Shown here: one piece after another, positions 25,316 to 33,992 of the stretch
Position numbering within the stretch: the first letter of the stretch is position 1
Layout: every line of letters begins with the position of its first letter
Source: Eubacterium ventriosum
GTDB taxonomy: Bacteria > Bacillota > Clostridia > Lachnospirales > Lachnospiraceae
Direction: 5' to 3'
DNA: 64,000 nt
NCBI RefSeq assembly: GCF_025150745.1
Contig: NZ_CP102282.1
Span: 1,933,501 to 1,997,500, forward strand
Position numbers and translations under genes: made by a program
Notes under the pieces: generated by a model
Databases searched by the model: none
What the model was told of the DNA's origin: nothing
What the model saw: the letters and a program-made list of their open reading frames with translations, nothing else

Positions 25316-27685
25316 AGTGTTAGTCTCCTTTTCTGATTCTTTATTGTCTAAATTATTTGATAAGTCATTATTTCCTATTACTTCTGTAATGCTATTTTTA
25401 ATCTTTCTGTCTTTCTTGTTATTATAAATATTTACAAGATTTAATCTTAATGCATTAGTTACAACGCAGAAACTTGATAAGCTCATGGCTGCTGCACCAA
25501 ACATCGGATTTAGTTTCCAGCCAAATATAGGATACCATATTCCGGCTGCAAGTGGAATGCCTATTATGTTGTAAATAAATGCCCAGAAAAGATTTTCGTG
25601 AATGTTTCGAAGAACTGCCTTACTTAATCTGATTGCAGCAGGAACATCCTTTAAATTACTTTTCATAAGAACCACGTCAGCGGCATCAATTGCCACATCA
25701 GTTCCGGCGCCGATTGCCATTCCTATATTAGCTCTTGTAAGTGCAGGAGCATCGTTTATTCCATCACCTACCATAACAGTGTTACCGTATTCAGTTAGTT
25801 CTCTGATAGTAGATTCCTTCCCCTGTGGAAGCACTCCGGCAATAACCTGATCAACACCTGCTTTATTGCCAATGGCTTTGGCAGTTTTCTCGTTATCTCC
25901 TGTAAGCATTATAACTTTTATTCCCATATTTTCAAGTTCAAAAATAGCTTCCCTGCTGTCCTCTTTAATAACATCGGCAACAGCAATTATGCCAAGAACC
26001 TTATTATCTTTGGTAAAAAACAAAGGTGTCATACCTTTTTCTGATAACTTCTCAGTTTTATTAATTAAATTAGTTGAAATAGTACAGTTCTTTTCAATAA
26101 ACTTTCTATTTCCCGTAAAAACTTTTGAGCCATTATATTCGCCAACTAAACCATTACCAACTTCTGACTTAAAATTAACAATTTCATATGGCTTAATGTT
26201 GTTTTCTTTTGCATAAATGGTAATTGCTTTTGCAAGAGGATGTTCGCTTTTACTTTCAAGACCTATTGCAATTCCAAGCAATTCTTTTTCATCTGTTTCT
26301 TTTTCAGTAATAATAGCAGTAACCTTAGGCTTTCCAACTGTAATAGTTCCTGTTTTATCAAGTGCAACAATCTGGGTTTTACCTGTAGTTTCAAGGGATG
26401 TTGCATTCTTAAAAAGAATACCTTTTTTTGCCCCTACTCCGTTACCAACCATAATTGCAACAGGTGTGGCAAGTCCTAATGCACAAGGGCAACTGATTAC
26501 AAGAACTGAAATGCCTCTTGCTAAGGCAAAACCAACTGTTTCACCTGCAATAAGCCAGGCAAAAATAGTTACAAGTGCAATACATATTACAACAGGAACA
26601 AATATTCCTGAAACCTTATCTGCAACCTTTGCTATTGGTGCTTTTGTGGCAGATGCATCACTAACCATCTGAATAATCTGAGCTAAAGTTGTATCTTCAC
26701 CAACTCTTGTGGCCTTACATTTTAAGTAACCTGACTGGTTAACGCCTGCTGATGAAACCTTAGATCCTATAGTCTTATCAACCGGAATACTTTCTCCTGT
26801 AATAGCAGATTCATCAACTGCACCGAAGCCATCTATAACTATACCATCTACCGGTATATTTTCGCCCGGTTTTACAACAAATACATCATTTATATTTATA
26901 TCTTCAATGGAAACTATTTTTTCCTTTTCGTTTCCGGTTAAATCCTTTTCGATAATTGTAGCAGTCTTTGGAACCATCTTCATAAGACTTTTTAGTGCAT
27001 CTGTTGTCTTGCCCTTAGAATAAGATTCAAGCATCTTTCCTAATGTAATAAGAGTTACAATCATTGCAGCAGATTCAAAATAAAAATCATGCATGTATTC
27101 CATAACCTTATCACTATTGCCCGAAACCTGAGCATCTGTCATTGCAAATAAAACATAAGTACTATATGCAAAAGCCGCACCTGCTCCCATTGCCACCAAA
27201 GTATCCATATTAGGTGCCTTATTTAAAACACCTTTAATACCACTAATAAAGAACTTCTGATTAATTACAAGAATAGCAATTGTAAAAAGCATCTGAATTA
27301 ATCCCATTGCGATGTGGTTGCCGATTAAAAACGCCGGTAAAGGCCAATCCCACATCATATGTCCCATGGAAATATACATAAGTGGAATTAATAATACTAA
27401 AGACACAATTAAACGTTTTCTTAAAATAGGTGTCTGAGTATCCTTTAACTGGTCTTCCTCCATTGATGCTGTATCTTTCTTAGAACCTCCGGCTGTTTTT
27501 GCACCATAACCTGCCTTCTCCACAGTCTGAATTATTTCACTGTCGCTGGCGGAGCCTTCAACCTGCATGCTGTTAGTCAACAGACTTACAACTGCTGAAT
27601 CAACATTTGGCAGGGCGTTAACTGCTTTTTCTACACGGCTTTGACAGGCGGCACAACTCATGCCGGAAATTGTGTATTTTTTCAT
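25103..27685 (-). CDS. copA: Copper-translocating P1B-type ATPase with N- and C-terminal metal-binding domains
   Basis: This 860-residue pump exports Cu(I). It has an N-terminal HMA domain (GMSCAAC, residues 8-14), membrane segments, the actuator motif TGES (296-299), the transmembrane copper site ISCPCALGLATP (CPC at 399-401), phosphorylation motif DKTGT (443-447), the SEHP loop (about 480-483), and GDGINDAPAL. After the last membrane segments comes a polar linker and a second HMA domain (MKITGMMCGHC, from about residue 791), which resembles CopZ. The ATG at 27685 follows AAAGGAG. It is downstream of csoR, presumably in the same copper-induced transcript. Confidence 0.95.
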   Translation of the reverse strand: MKKYTISGMSCAACQSRVEKAVNALPNVDSAVVSLLTNSMQVEGSASDSEIIQTVEKAGYGAKTAGGSKKDTASMEEDQLKDTQTPILRKRLIVSLVLLIPLMYISMGHMMWDWPLPAFLIGNHIAMGLIQMLFTIAILVINQKFFISGIKGVLNKAPNMDTLVAMGAGAAFAYSTYVLFAMTDAQVSGNSDKVMEYMHDFYFESAAMIVTLITLGKMLESYSKGKTTDALKSLMKMVPKTATIIEKDLTGNEKEKIVSIEDININDVFVVKPGENIPVDGIVIDGFGAVDESAITGESIPVDKTIGSKVSSAGVNQSGYLKCKATRVGEDTTLAQIIQMVSDASATKAPIAKVADKVSGIFVPVVICIALVTIFAWLIAGETVGFALARGISVLVISCPCALGLATPVAIMVGNGVGAKKGILFKNATSLETTGKTQIVALDKTGTITVGKPKVTAIITEKETDEKELLGIAIGLESKSEHPLAKAITIYAKENNIKPYEIVNFKSEVGNGLVGEYNGSKVFTGNRKFIEKNCTISTNLINKTEKLSEKGMTPLFFTKDNKVLGIIAVADVIKEDSREAIFELENMGIKVIMLTGDNEKTAKAIGNKAGVDQVIAGVLPQGKESTIRELTEYGNTVMVGDGINDAPALTRANIGMAIGAGTDVAIDAADVVLMKSNLKDVPAAIRLSKAVLRNIHENLFWAFIYNIIGIPLAAGIWYPIFGWKLNPMFGAAAMSLSSFCVVTNALRLNLVNIYNNKKDRKIKNSITEVIGNNDLSNNLDNKESEKETNTMEKTMKITGMMCGHCEATVKKALEALEQVDEAIVSHEEGTAVVKLNSDISNDVLKKTVEDKDYTVNDIIG

Positions 27686-27716
27686 TTTAAAGTCTCCTTT
27701 ACTTTTTAGTCTCCCC

Positions 27717-27897
27717 TGCGCCCTGAAAAATTTCCAGTACAAACACGTTGATTTTTTTATTTTGCTCCGTCGTCTATTGTAAAGCGAAAACTTAAACTCG
27801 CCTTACGGCTCAGACAGAAAGTTTTGCGCTTTACACTATACTCGCAAAATTGCAAAAATCTGCCTATTGTTTGTTACTGGAGATTTTTCAGGGCGCA
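27717..27897 (-). repeat. 181-bp inverted repeat between csoR and copA
   Basis: Arms 27717-27745 and 27868-27897 match over about 29 nt with one mismatch and one extra base. Inside them, 27750-27765 can pair with 27844-27860, and 27779-27793 with 27819-27834. The whole interval can fold into a long rod on the csoR-copA transcript, with GCC-GTAA-GGC near the tip. No coding function is seen and no T tract follows on the minus strand. It may be a non-autonomous palindromic element, an mRNA stability element or an attenuator. Confidence 0.7.
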
Positions 27898-27920
27898 AGG
27901 TAGTAAAATGTTGTGTTTTT

Positions 27921-28223
27921 TTATTTCATTGACTTCTTTAGCATTGTTATTAGTTCGTCTACTACTTCGTCGTTGCCTTCTCTTATGTTGTCGACTACGC
28001 ATGTCTTGATGTGGTTGGATAGTAGGACTTTGTTGAAGCTGTTTAGTGCAGCAGCTACAGCTGATGCCTGTGTAATGATGTCCATGCAGTAGGCATCGTT
28101 TTCAACCATGTTTTTTACGCCTCGCACTTGTCCTTCTATTCTGTTTAGTCTGTTTATCAGGTCTTTGTATTCTTTTTCTGTTCGTTCTTTCTTTTTGGCA
28201 CAGTGTGCACATTTATATTCCAT
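27921..28223 (-). CDS. csoR: CsoR-family copper-sensing repressor
   Basis: This 100-residue all-helical protein is in the CsoR/RcnR family. The Cu(I) ligand pattern Cys-His-Cys is present: Cys in NDAYCMDII, and His and Cys in SNHIKTCVVD. The DNA-contact region is INRLNRIEGQVRGV. An extra N-terminal CAHC could also bind metal. The ATG at 28223 follows AAGGAG by about 9 nt. It is upstream of copA and autoregulated, judging from the palindrome in its own promoter (28258-28286). Confidence 0.93.
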   Translation of the reverse strand: MEYKCAHCAKKKERTEKEYKDLINRLNRIEGQVRGVKNMVENDAYCMDIITQASAVAAALNSFNKVLLSNHIKTCVVDNIREGNDEVVDELITMLKKSMK

Positions 28224-28257
28224 ATATTTTTGCTCCTTTTTGTTTATTACAGTTGGT

Positions 28258-28286
28258 ATTATATACCCTATGGGGGTATATTTCAA
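28258..28286 (-). promoter_or_regulatory. csoR promoter with CsoR operator in the spacer
   Basis: TTGAAA (28281-28286) and TATAAT (28258-28263) are separated by exactly 17 nt on the minus strand. The spacer carries the GC-rich palindrome ATATACCC-N5-GGGTATAT (28261-28281), the layout expected of a CsoR operator. Repressor on this site would cover both promoter boxes, and Cu(I) would release it. Confidence 0.75.
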
Positions 28287-28418
28287 TAGTGTTTTATATT
28301 ATTATGAATTTATTATTTTGTTTGTTTTATGTAATTATGCATTTGTGGGAGATTAATTTGGTTTTGGAATCAAAAAAGAAGCTATACGATTTTGTACAGC
28401 CTCTTTTAAAATTAAAGT

Positions 28419-28634
28419 TTATTTAATTTTGTTTAAAATCTTTCTTGCATAGTAAGTTATATATGCAATTAGCATTGGAAAACCTATTAATAATAATTCT
28501 TCGGTATTTTCGCCTTCAGTCATTTGATTTGGAAATATTATGTAACTTAATGCGATTAACACAGCTAGAAATATAATTCCCATTGCAAATGCAAGTAAAA
28601 CTTCCTTAATTATGTTTGAACTATTTTTGTTCAT
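28419..28634 (-). CDS. Small two-segment membrane protein
   Basis: This 71-residue protein has two predicted membrane segments (about residues 11-33 and 45-63) and a basic C-terminus (YYARKILNKIK). The ribosome binding site GGGAGG is strong, 6 nt before the ATG, and a promoter lies at 28674-28701, so the gene is likely real. I recognise no family. It stands alone between csoR and the DUF5692-type gene. Confidence 0.65.
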   Translation of the reverse strand: MNKNSSNIIKEVLLAFAMGIIFLAVLIALSYIIFPNQMTEGENTEELLLIGFPMLIAYITYYARKILNKIK

Positions 28635-28673
28635 AAACTTCCTCCCTATCTAATCATTAAGATGTTATCAATA

Positions 28674-28701
28674 ATTATATACACATAAGACTTTTTTTCA
28701 A
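28674..28701 (-). promoter_or_regulatory. Promoter of the small membrane protein gene
   Basis: TTGAAA (28696-28701) and TATAAT (28674-28679) are separated by 16 nt on the minus strand, about 40 nt before the ATG. Confidence 0.6.
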
Positions 28702-28884
28702 CAATGTTAAATATTATTTTTTGGTTATTTAAACAAATTTTTTAACCACTTATATATGTGAAAATACAAAGTATATTCCTTTCCACACGTGTTAAATAAA
28801 TTGTTCGAACACCATATATAATACTTTTTTATTTATATAAGAAAATAGAAATTGCAAATTCGGGAGAAAATCCGCATAATAGGG

Positions 28885-28914
28885 CAAAAAAAGACTAGCC
28901 ATTTCTGACTAGCC
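28885..28914 (-). terminator. Terminator of the hypB-hypA-DUF5692 operon
   Basis: On the minus strand two copies of GGCTAGTC (28907-28914 and 28893-28900) flank AGAAAT and are followed by seven T residues. The octamers are direct repeats but pair with each other through the CTAG palindrome and two G-U pairs, giving an 8-bp stem. Confidence 0.7.
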
Positions 28915-28941
28915 CATTTCTTTATAGATATTTTAATGTCT

Positions 28942-29997
28942 TTATTCTGCTCTTTCCATTGCTTCAACGAAGTCTTTTGTTCCTGCAAAGATTTCTTCTT
29001 TGTATGGATTCTTCTTCTGTTCAATGGCACGCTTAATTATTACTGAAAGACATACAACATTGGCTGCAAGTGCAAGTATTGCACATACTCCCATTGCTGT
29101 TGTGTTTGGTGTAATTGTAGACATTGTTGCGCTGTCAATTGCAGCAAGGTCAAGACCTGTTTTTGCACCTGTTACGTTGTTGTAAAGTGATGGTATTACT
29201 GAGAATACACCACTAATCTGGAATAATGGTAATACCTGTGCGAACATACACCATGTTGCAAGTGTGTTGGCACGATTCTGAATCCATCCACCTTTGTTCC
29301 ATAATGCGTTAGCAAATGTTGGAGCCAAAAGTAAAGCTACACCACAGTACCAGCTATGTGTTGGTAAATTACAGTATGTGTATGTAAAGTTCCAAATATC
29401 ATATGCTACGATAAACCATATTGTCATATCAGGCCACAACATATCCTGATGATTTTTGTCTTTTGATGAGTAAATTCCCCACCAGCCTGTCATACAGAAA
29501 ATATTAAGGATTCCGGCAATACCGTTTACCCAGTTCCACCAGCCACCGTTAAGCCATACTTTTTCATTTGAGAACCACCAGCCGTTAACGGCATCAGCAC
29601 CTTTGATTGCTGATTCAAAGTCTGAACCTACTGCAATAAGAATGTTAATTGCTACAATTATGAATGGGAAACATTTAAACCACTGTTTGTTACCAAGACC
29701 TGTTTTGTACTTTAATAACATGAAACCGATACATCCGGCAACTGCAGCATAAAGTTTTGCATAATGAAACCAACCATTCATATATTTATAAGTCTGGCTG
29801 TTTAATGCCCATGATGCTCCTATGTTTGCACCAATCTGAATAGCTACAAAGTATACTGTTAATGCTGCTAAAACTATTCCAAAGAAAAAGATACCGCCTT
29901 TCTTAGTACGACGTTCAATTTCATTTGTAATAATTAATCCGGCAAATACTAAAACCCAGCCTAATATCTGCCACATACTGTTAATTTGAAATAACAT
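28942..29997 (-). CDS. Multi-pass membrane protein, probably DUF5692 family
   Basis: This 351-residue protein has about nine hydrophobic segments and unusually many tryptophans (WWFSNEKVWLNGGWWNWVNG). I believe it matches DUF5692, a Clostridia membrane family of unknown function, but the name is from memory. It ends in a short cytoplasmic tail rich in charge. It is the last gene of an operon with hypB, a large Fe-S flavoprotein and hypA, 41 nt after hypA. The context suggests a role linked to nickel handling or redox, which is speculative. AGGAGG-like GGAGGT precedes the ATG. Confidence 0.62.
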   Translation of the reverse strand: MLFQINSMWQILGWVLVFAGLIITNEIERRTKKGGIFFFGIVLAALTVYFVAIQIGANIGASWALNSQTYKYMNGWFHYAKLYAAVAGCIGFMLLKYKTGLGNKQWFKCFPFIIVAINILIAVGSDFESAIKGADAVNGWWFSNEKVWLNGGWWNWVNGIAGILNIFCMTGWWGIYSSKDKNHQDMLWPDMTIWFIVAYDIWNFTYTYCNLPTHSWYCGVALLLAPTFANALWNKGGWIQNRANTLATWCMFAQVLPLFQISGVFSVIPSLYNNVTGAKTGLDLAAIDSATMSTITPNTTAMGVCAILALAANVVCLSVIIKRAIEQKKNPYKEEIFAGTKDFVEAMERAE

Positions 29998-30038
29998 AAT
30001 TTTACCTCCGTGTATTTTATTAATTTGCTATGCAAATT

Positions 30039-30386
30039 TTAACATCCCTCAATTTCCTTTATGTTAAACTCGTTACCCTGTAAAAGATAAGTATGAGTGC
30101 TGTTACATTTAGGACAAGTTTTGCCATATGTGACAGTCTCATATTTGTTTCCACAGTCCTGACAATAGGTAATTGCAGGAATTTTTTCAACGTGTAATTT
30201 ACAATTATGCATAATGTCTGATTTCTTTTCTACAGACCACTTCCAGCAGTTCTGAAGATATGATTCTATAACTGTTGAAACTTCTCCAATTTCCACAGTT
30301 ACACTTTCTATTTCAGTAAGATTATTTTCCTTGGCTACTTCTTCTACGATTTTTATAGCCTGAAAAACAACACCTAATTCATGCAT
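30039..30386 (-). CDS. hypA: Nickel metallochaperone HypA
   Basis: This 115-residue protein inserts nickel into [NiFe]-hydrogenase together with HypB, and in some bacteria into urease. The N-terminal MHE supplies the nickel-binding His2 and Glu3. The structural zinc site is two CxxC pairs, CQDC and CPKC. Length is normal. AAAAGGGG precedes the ATG. No hydrogenase or other hyp genes are in the window apart from hypB, so the client enzyme is not known. Confidence 0.92.
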   Translation of the reverse strand: MHELGVVFQAIKIVEEVAKENNLTEIESVTVEIGEVSTVIESYLQNCWKWSVEKKSDIMHNCKLHVEKIPAITYCQDCGNKYETVTYGKTCPKCNSTHTYLLQGNEFNIKEIEGC

Positions 30387-30485
30387 AATTTTCCCCTTTT
30401 ATCTTATTAGTTGTTTAATAAATTTATAACTTAATAGTTTTAATTAAAATTTCTAATAAATAGTCTTAACAAATATTTTTAATAA

Positions 30486-33254
30486 TTATTTTTTCTTAGA
30501 AAATTTAATTTTAATTGCCTGTTTTGCACCGTTTGGCAAAATGTATTTAAGCTTGTCTTCACTCTTTCTCATAACACTTGCACCCGGCAAGTCTCTTTCT
30601 AAGTGAATTGCTTCAAACTCACATTTAGTTGTACAAATACCGCAACCGATACATTTGTTTTCGTCAACGATTGTTGCACCACATCCAAGACAACGGGCTG
30701 TTTCCTTTTTAACCTGTTCTTCGGTAAAAGGAAGTTTGGCATCTCTGAAAGGATTATTTTTGCTAATGTTTTCATCCTTCATTGGAACCTGTCTGCTTGA
30801 ATTGTCATAGTTTTCAATGTTTATGTCATCCTTATTAAGTTCAACGAAATAATGAGGATCACGTCCAATTGTAAGACTGCTGTGTGGCTGTACAAATCTG
30901 TGAATTGAAATAGCCCCCTGCTTTCCTGCAGCTATGGCATCAATGGCAAATTTTGGACCTGTATAAACATCGCCACCAACAAATACATCAGGTTCGTCAG
31001 TCTGGAATGTAAATGAGTCAGCGATTGCTCTGTTGCCTCTATCTAGTTTTACATTTAAGCCATCTAAAAGGTTGTCCCAAACAATAGCCTGTCCTACTGA
31101 CAATACTACGTGCTTGCAAGACAATGTAATTGTTTCATTTTCATCATATGTTGGGTTAAATCTTCCATCATAGTCCATAACAGAAAGGCATTTCTTAAGA
31201 ACAATGCCATCAACTTTTCCGTCTCTGACAATGATTTCCTTTGGTCCCCAACCACAATTAATTTTAATTCCTTCTTCTGTGGCTTCTTCAATTTCTTCTT
31301 CCGAAGCAGGCATGTGCTCTCTGTCTTCAAGACAGAACATTGATACATTAACATCACCACAACGTTTGCTATTTCTTGCTACGTCAATGGCTACGTTACC
31401 ACCACCGATTACAACAACGTCTCCTTCAATAGGATATTCTTCCTTGTCATTTACTTCTCTTAAGAAATCTACGGCTGTCATTACACCTTCTGCATCTTCT
31501 CCAGGAATACCGGCTTTTCTTCCACCCTGACATCCGATTGCAATGTAGAATGCTTTGTAGCCCTGTTTTCTTAATTCTTCAATTGTTATGTCCTTACCTA
31601 CTTCAACGCCTGTTTTAATAGTAACACCCATAGCTTTTATTACATCAATCTCAGCCTGAACTACATCTTTTTCTAACTTGTATGATGGGATTCCGTATAC
31701 AAGCATTCCTCCGGCATTTTCATGTTTTTCAAAAACTGTAGGTGCATATCCTTTTTCTGCCAAATAGAATGCACAGGATAAACCGGCAGGCCCACCACCA
31801 ATTATGGCAATCTTTTCGTCAAACTGTCCCTTAAGTGATGGAACAACTTTCTTTGGAATGTAACGTGTTTCTGCTTCCAAATCTTTAGCAGCAATAAACT
31901 TCTTTACTTCATCAATTGCCACTGCCTGATCAATATTTCCTCTTGTGCAGGCATCTTCACATCTTCTGTTACAAATATGTCCGCAAACTGCAGGGAATGG
32001 ATTTTCCTTCTTAATCAACGCAAGAGCTTCCTTATATCTTCCCTGTGAAGCCATTTTCAAATATCCCTGAACTGCTATATGTGCAGGGCAGGCTGTTTTA
32101 CAAGGTGCGGTTCCTGTTTTATGAGTATTAATACGGTTTTTGTCTCTGTAATCCTCAGTCCACATTTCAGGTCCCCACTTCTTTTCAGAAGGTAAAGGCA
32201 TCTTTGGATATTCAACCTGACTTCCATCTTTTTTGCAAAGTTTCTGACCAAGCTTCACGGCTCCGGCAGGACAGAACTCAACGCAACGTCCACAGGCAAC
32301 ACATTTATCCTTTTCAACATGGGCAACATAAGCCGAACGAGACATGTTTGGTGTATTAAATAACTGTGATGTACGAAGTGCATAACATACGTTAACATTA
32401 CAGTTACATATTGCAAAAATCTTATTTTCACCGTCAATGTTTGTAATCTGGTGAACAAAACCGTTTTCTTCTGCCTGTTCAAGGATTTCGTATACTTCTT
32501 CTCTTGTTATGTAACGTCCACCTTTGTTAGTTTCAACAACATAATCTGCCATATCACCTACAGCAATACACCAGCCTTCAGGATCATCGGCACAGCCTTC
32601 GTCATATGTAACTCTTGAGCGACGGCACGAACAAGGACTTGCAGCATATTTTCCTTCATACTTATCAAGCCAATGTGAAATATGTTCAACTGAAACTGAA
32701 TGGTTTTCCATTTCAATTGCTTTCTCTACAGGAATAACATGCATTCCGATTCCTGCTCCGCCAAGTGGAACCATTGGTGTAACCTTTTCAAGCGGAAGAC
32801 GACTCATTCTTTCAAAAAATCTACCCATTTCAGGATGATCTCTTAAAACATCTGCATTCATATTGGTAAATTCTGCACTTCCAGGAACATACATAGGTAA
32901 AACGTACTGTTTCTCGTGCTGTGGATTCTCCCAATTGTATTCAATTAAACCATTGTTAGACATTTCGTCTAACTGCTTTTGCAAATATTCATCGTCATTA
33001 ATCTTTGTTAATTTCTTAATCTGTGCAAAAGTTCTAGGTTTTCTCTTTCCCATTTTTATGGCAATAAGAGCCTGTTCGTCAGTACATATAGGTGCAAGGC
33101 CCCAGTACTCAGGTGACTCTTTTGTAATTTTTTCTTTGCCAAGCATAACTTCCATTCTGTCGGAAATCATTTTGCCTAAACGCGCAATGGGCTCACGGAT
33201 AGGTTCATCGTTTTTTACGGTATCCGGTACATAACCTCCTAATGGATCTGCCAT
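30486..33254 (-). CDS. Large Fe-S flavoprotein with GltD-like FAD/NAD(P) domain
   Basis: This 922-residue protein is modular. Residues 1-130 include a winged-helix-like stretch (FAQIKKLTKINDDEY). A cysteine-rich region follows (SPCSCRRSRV, CADDPEGWC, CNCNVNVC), then a 4Fe-4S motif CVACGRCVEFCP near residue 320. A GltD-type oxidoreductase occupies about 375-780: CPAHIAVQGYL, FAD site IIGGGPAGLS, NAD(P)H site IGGGNVAIDVARNSKRCG. A second Fe-S motif CIGCGICTTKC is near the C-terminus. It likely moves electrons between NAD(P)H and a ferredoxin or partner enzyme. Its place between hypB and hypA is notable. Confidence 0.85.
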   Translation of the reverse strand: MADPLGGYVPDTVKNDEPIREPIARLGKMISDRMEVMLGKEKITKESPEYWGLAPICTDEQALIAIKMGKRKPRTFAQIKKLTKINDDEYLQKQLDEMSNNGLIEYNWENPQHEKQYVLPMYVPGSAEFTNMNADVLRDHPEMGRFFERMSRLPLEKVTPMVPLGGAGIGMHVIPVEKAIEMENHSVSVEHISHWLDKYEGKYAASPCSCRRSRVTYDEGCADDPEGWCIAVGDMADYVVETNKGGRYITREEVYEILEQAEENGFVHQITNIDGENKIFAICNCNVNVCYALRTSQLFNTPNMSRSAYVAHVEKDKCVACGRCVEFCPAGAVKLGQKLCKKDGSQVEYPKMPLPSEKKWGPEMWTEDYRDKNRINTHKTGTAPCKTACPAHIAVQGYLKMASQGRYKEALALIKKENPFPAVCGHICNRRCEDACTRGNIDQAVAIDEVKKFIAAKDLEAETRYIPKKVVPSLKGQFDEKIAIIGGGPAGLSCAFYLAEKGYAPTVFEKHENAGGMLVYGIPSYKLEKDVVQAEIDVIKAMGVTIKTGVEVGKDITIEELRKQGYKAFYIAIGCQGGRKAGIPGEDAEGVMTAVDFLREVNDKEEYPIEGDVVVIGGGNVAIDVARNSKRCGDVNVSMFCLEDREHMPASEEEIEEATEEGIKINCGWGPKEIIVRDGKVDGIVLKKCLSVMDYDGRFNPTYDENETITLSCKHVVLSVGQAIVWDNLLDGLNVKLDRGNRAIADSFTFQTDEPDVFVGGDVYTGPKFAIDAIAAGKQGAISIHRFVQPHSSLTIGRDPHYFVELNKDDINIENYDNSSRQVPMKDENISKNNPFRDAKLPFTEEQVKKETARCLGCGATIVDENKCIGCGICTTKCEFEAIHLERDLPGASVMRKSEDKLKYILPNGAKQAIKIKFSKKK

Positions 33255-33272
33255 AAAACTTCCTCCTTAGCA

Positions 33273-33944
33273 TTATTTAGAATATATTTTTAATTCGTTT
33301 TTCAACCAATCTGTCCACTGTTCAAAGCCTTCTCCTGTCTTTGCAGACACAAAGAATACCTTAGCATTTGGATTTAAATTATGTATTCTTTCCTCAACGT
33401 CTTTCTTTGAAAAATCGTCAAAAACGCTTAATGTATCACACTTGTTAATTAATACTACATCGCTTATTGTAAACATAAGCGGATATTTAAGGGGTTTGTC
33501 ATCTCCTTCAGGAACTGACAAAATCATTGCATTCTTAGTACTGCCTGTATCAAATTCCGCAGGGCAAACAAGATTGCCTACGTTTTCTAAAAATACAAGG
33601 TCTAAATCCTTTGTTCCAAATTCGTTAATTCCCTGTCTTGTCATGTCAGCATCTAAGTGACACATTCCACCTGTATGAATCTGAATGGCTCTAACACCTG
33701 TATCAGTTATTGCCTGTGCATCTACATCCGAATCAATATCTGCTTCCATAACACCAATGTTTATTTCGTCTTTAAGCATATTAATTGTTCTCTTTAATGT
33801 TGTTGTCTTTCCGGCACCCGGTGAAGACATTAAATTAAGCAGAAATGTTCCCTCTGACTTTAACTGTTCTCTTAGTCTGTCAGCGTCTGCATTATTGTCT
33901 TCAAAAATACTTCTTTTAACTTCAATAACTTTAAAATCTTTCAT
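33273..33944 (-). CDS. hypB: HypB GTPase for nickel insertion
   Basis: This 223-residue GTPase drives nickel transfer during metalloenzyme maturation. Motifs are P-loop MSSPGAGKTT, the metal-site region GGMCHLDADM with Cys and His, FLENVGNLVCP, and guanine specificity motif NKCD. It lacks the N-terminal CxxCGC nickel site and histidine-rich stretch of some homologues, so it has the minimal form. It is the first gene of the operon with the Fe-S flavoprotein and hypA. Confidence 0.93.
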   Translation of the reverse strand: MKDFKVIEVKRSIFEDNNADADRLREQLKSEGTFLLNLMSSPGAGKTTTLKRTINMLKDEINIGVMEADIDSDVDAQAITDTGVRAIQIHTGGMCHLDADMTRQGINEFGTKDLDLVFLENVGNLVCPAEFDTGSTKNAMILSVPEGDDKPLKYPLMFTISDVVLINKCDTLSVFDDFSKKDVEERIHNLNPNAKVFFVSAKTGEGFEQWTDWLKNELKIYSK

Positions 33945-33992
33945 ATATAGCCTTTGTATTTATAACCCTTTCATAATATTCTTAAGTTAATT

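Larger units (their letters stand above)
28635..28941. other. 307-bp AT-rich intergenic region
   Basis: This gap holds the promoter of the small membrane protein (28674-28701) and the terminator of the hyp operon (28885-28914). The rest is AT-rich and I see no further gene or repeat. Confidence 0.6.

Noticed and set aside
27717-27897. Third copy of the 46.7/49.6 kb structured element
   Set aside because: The interior cannot be aligned with the 100-nt core; only a short GCCGT-like tip is similar.
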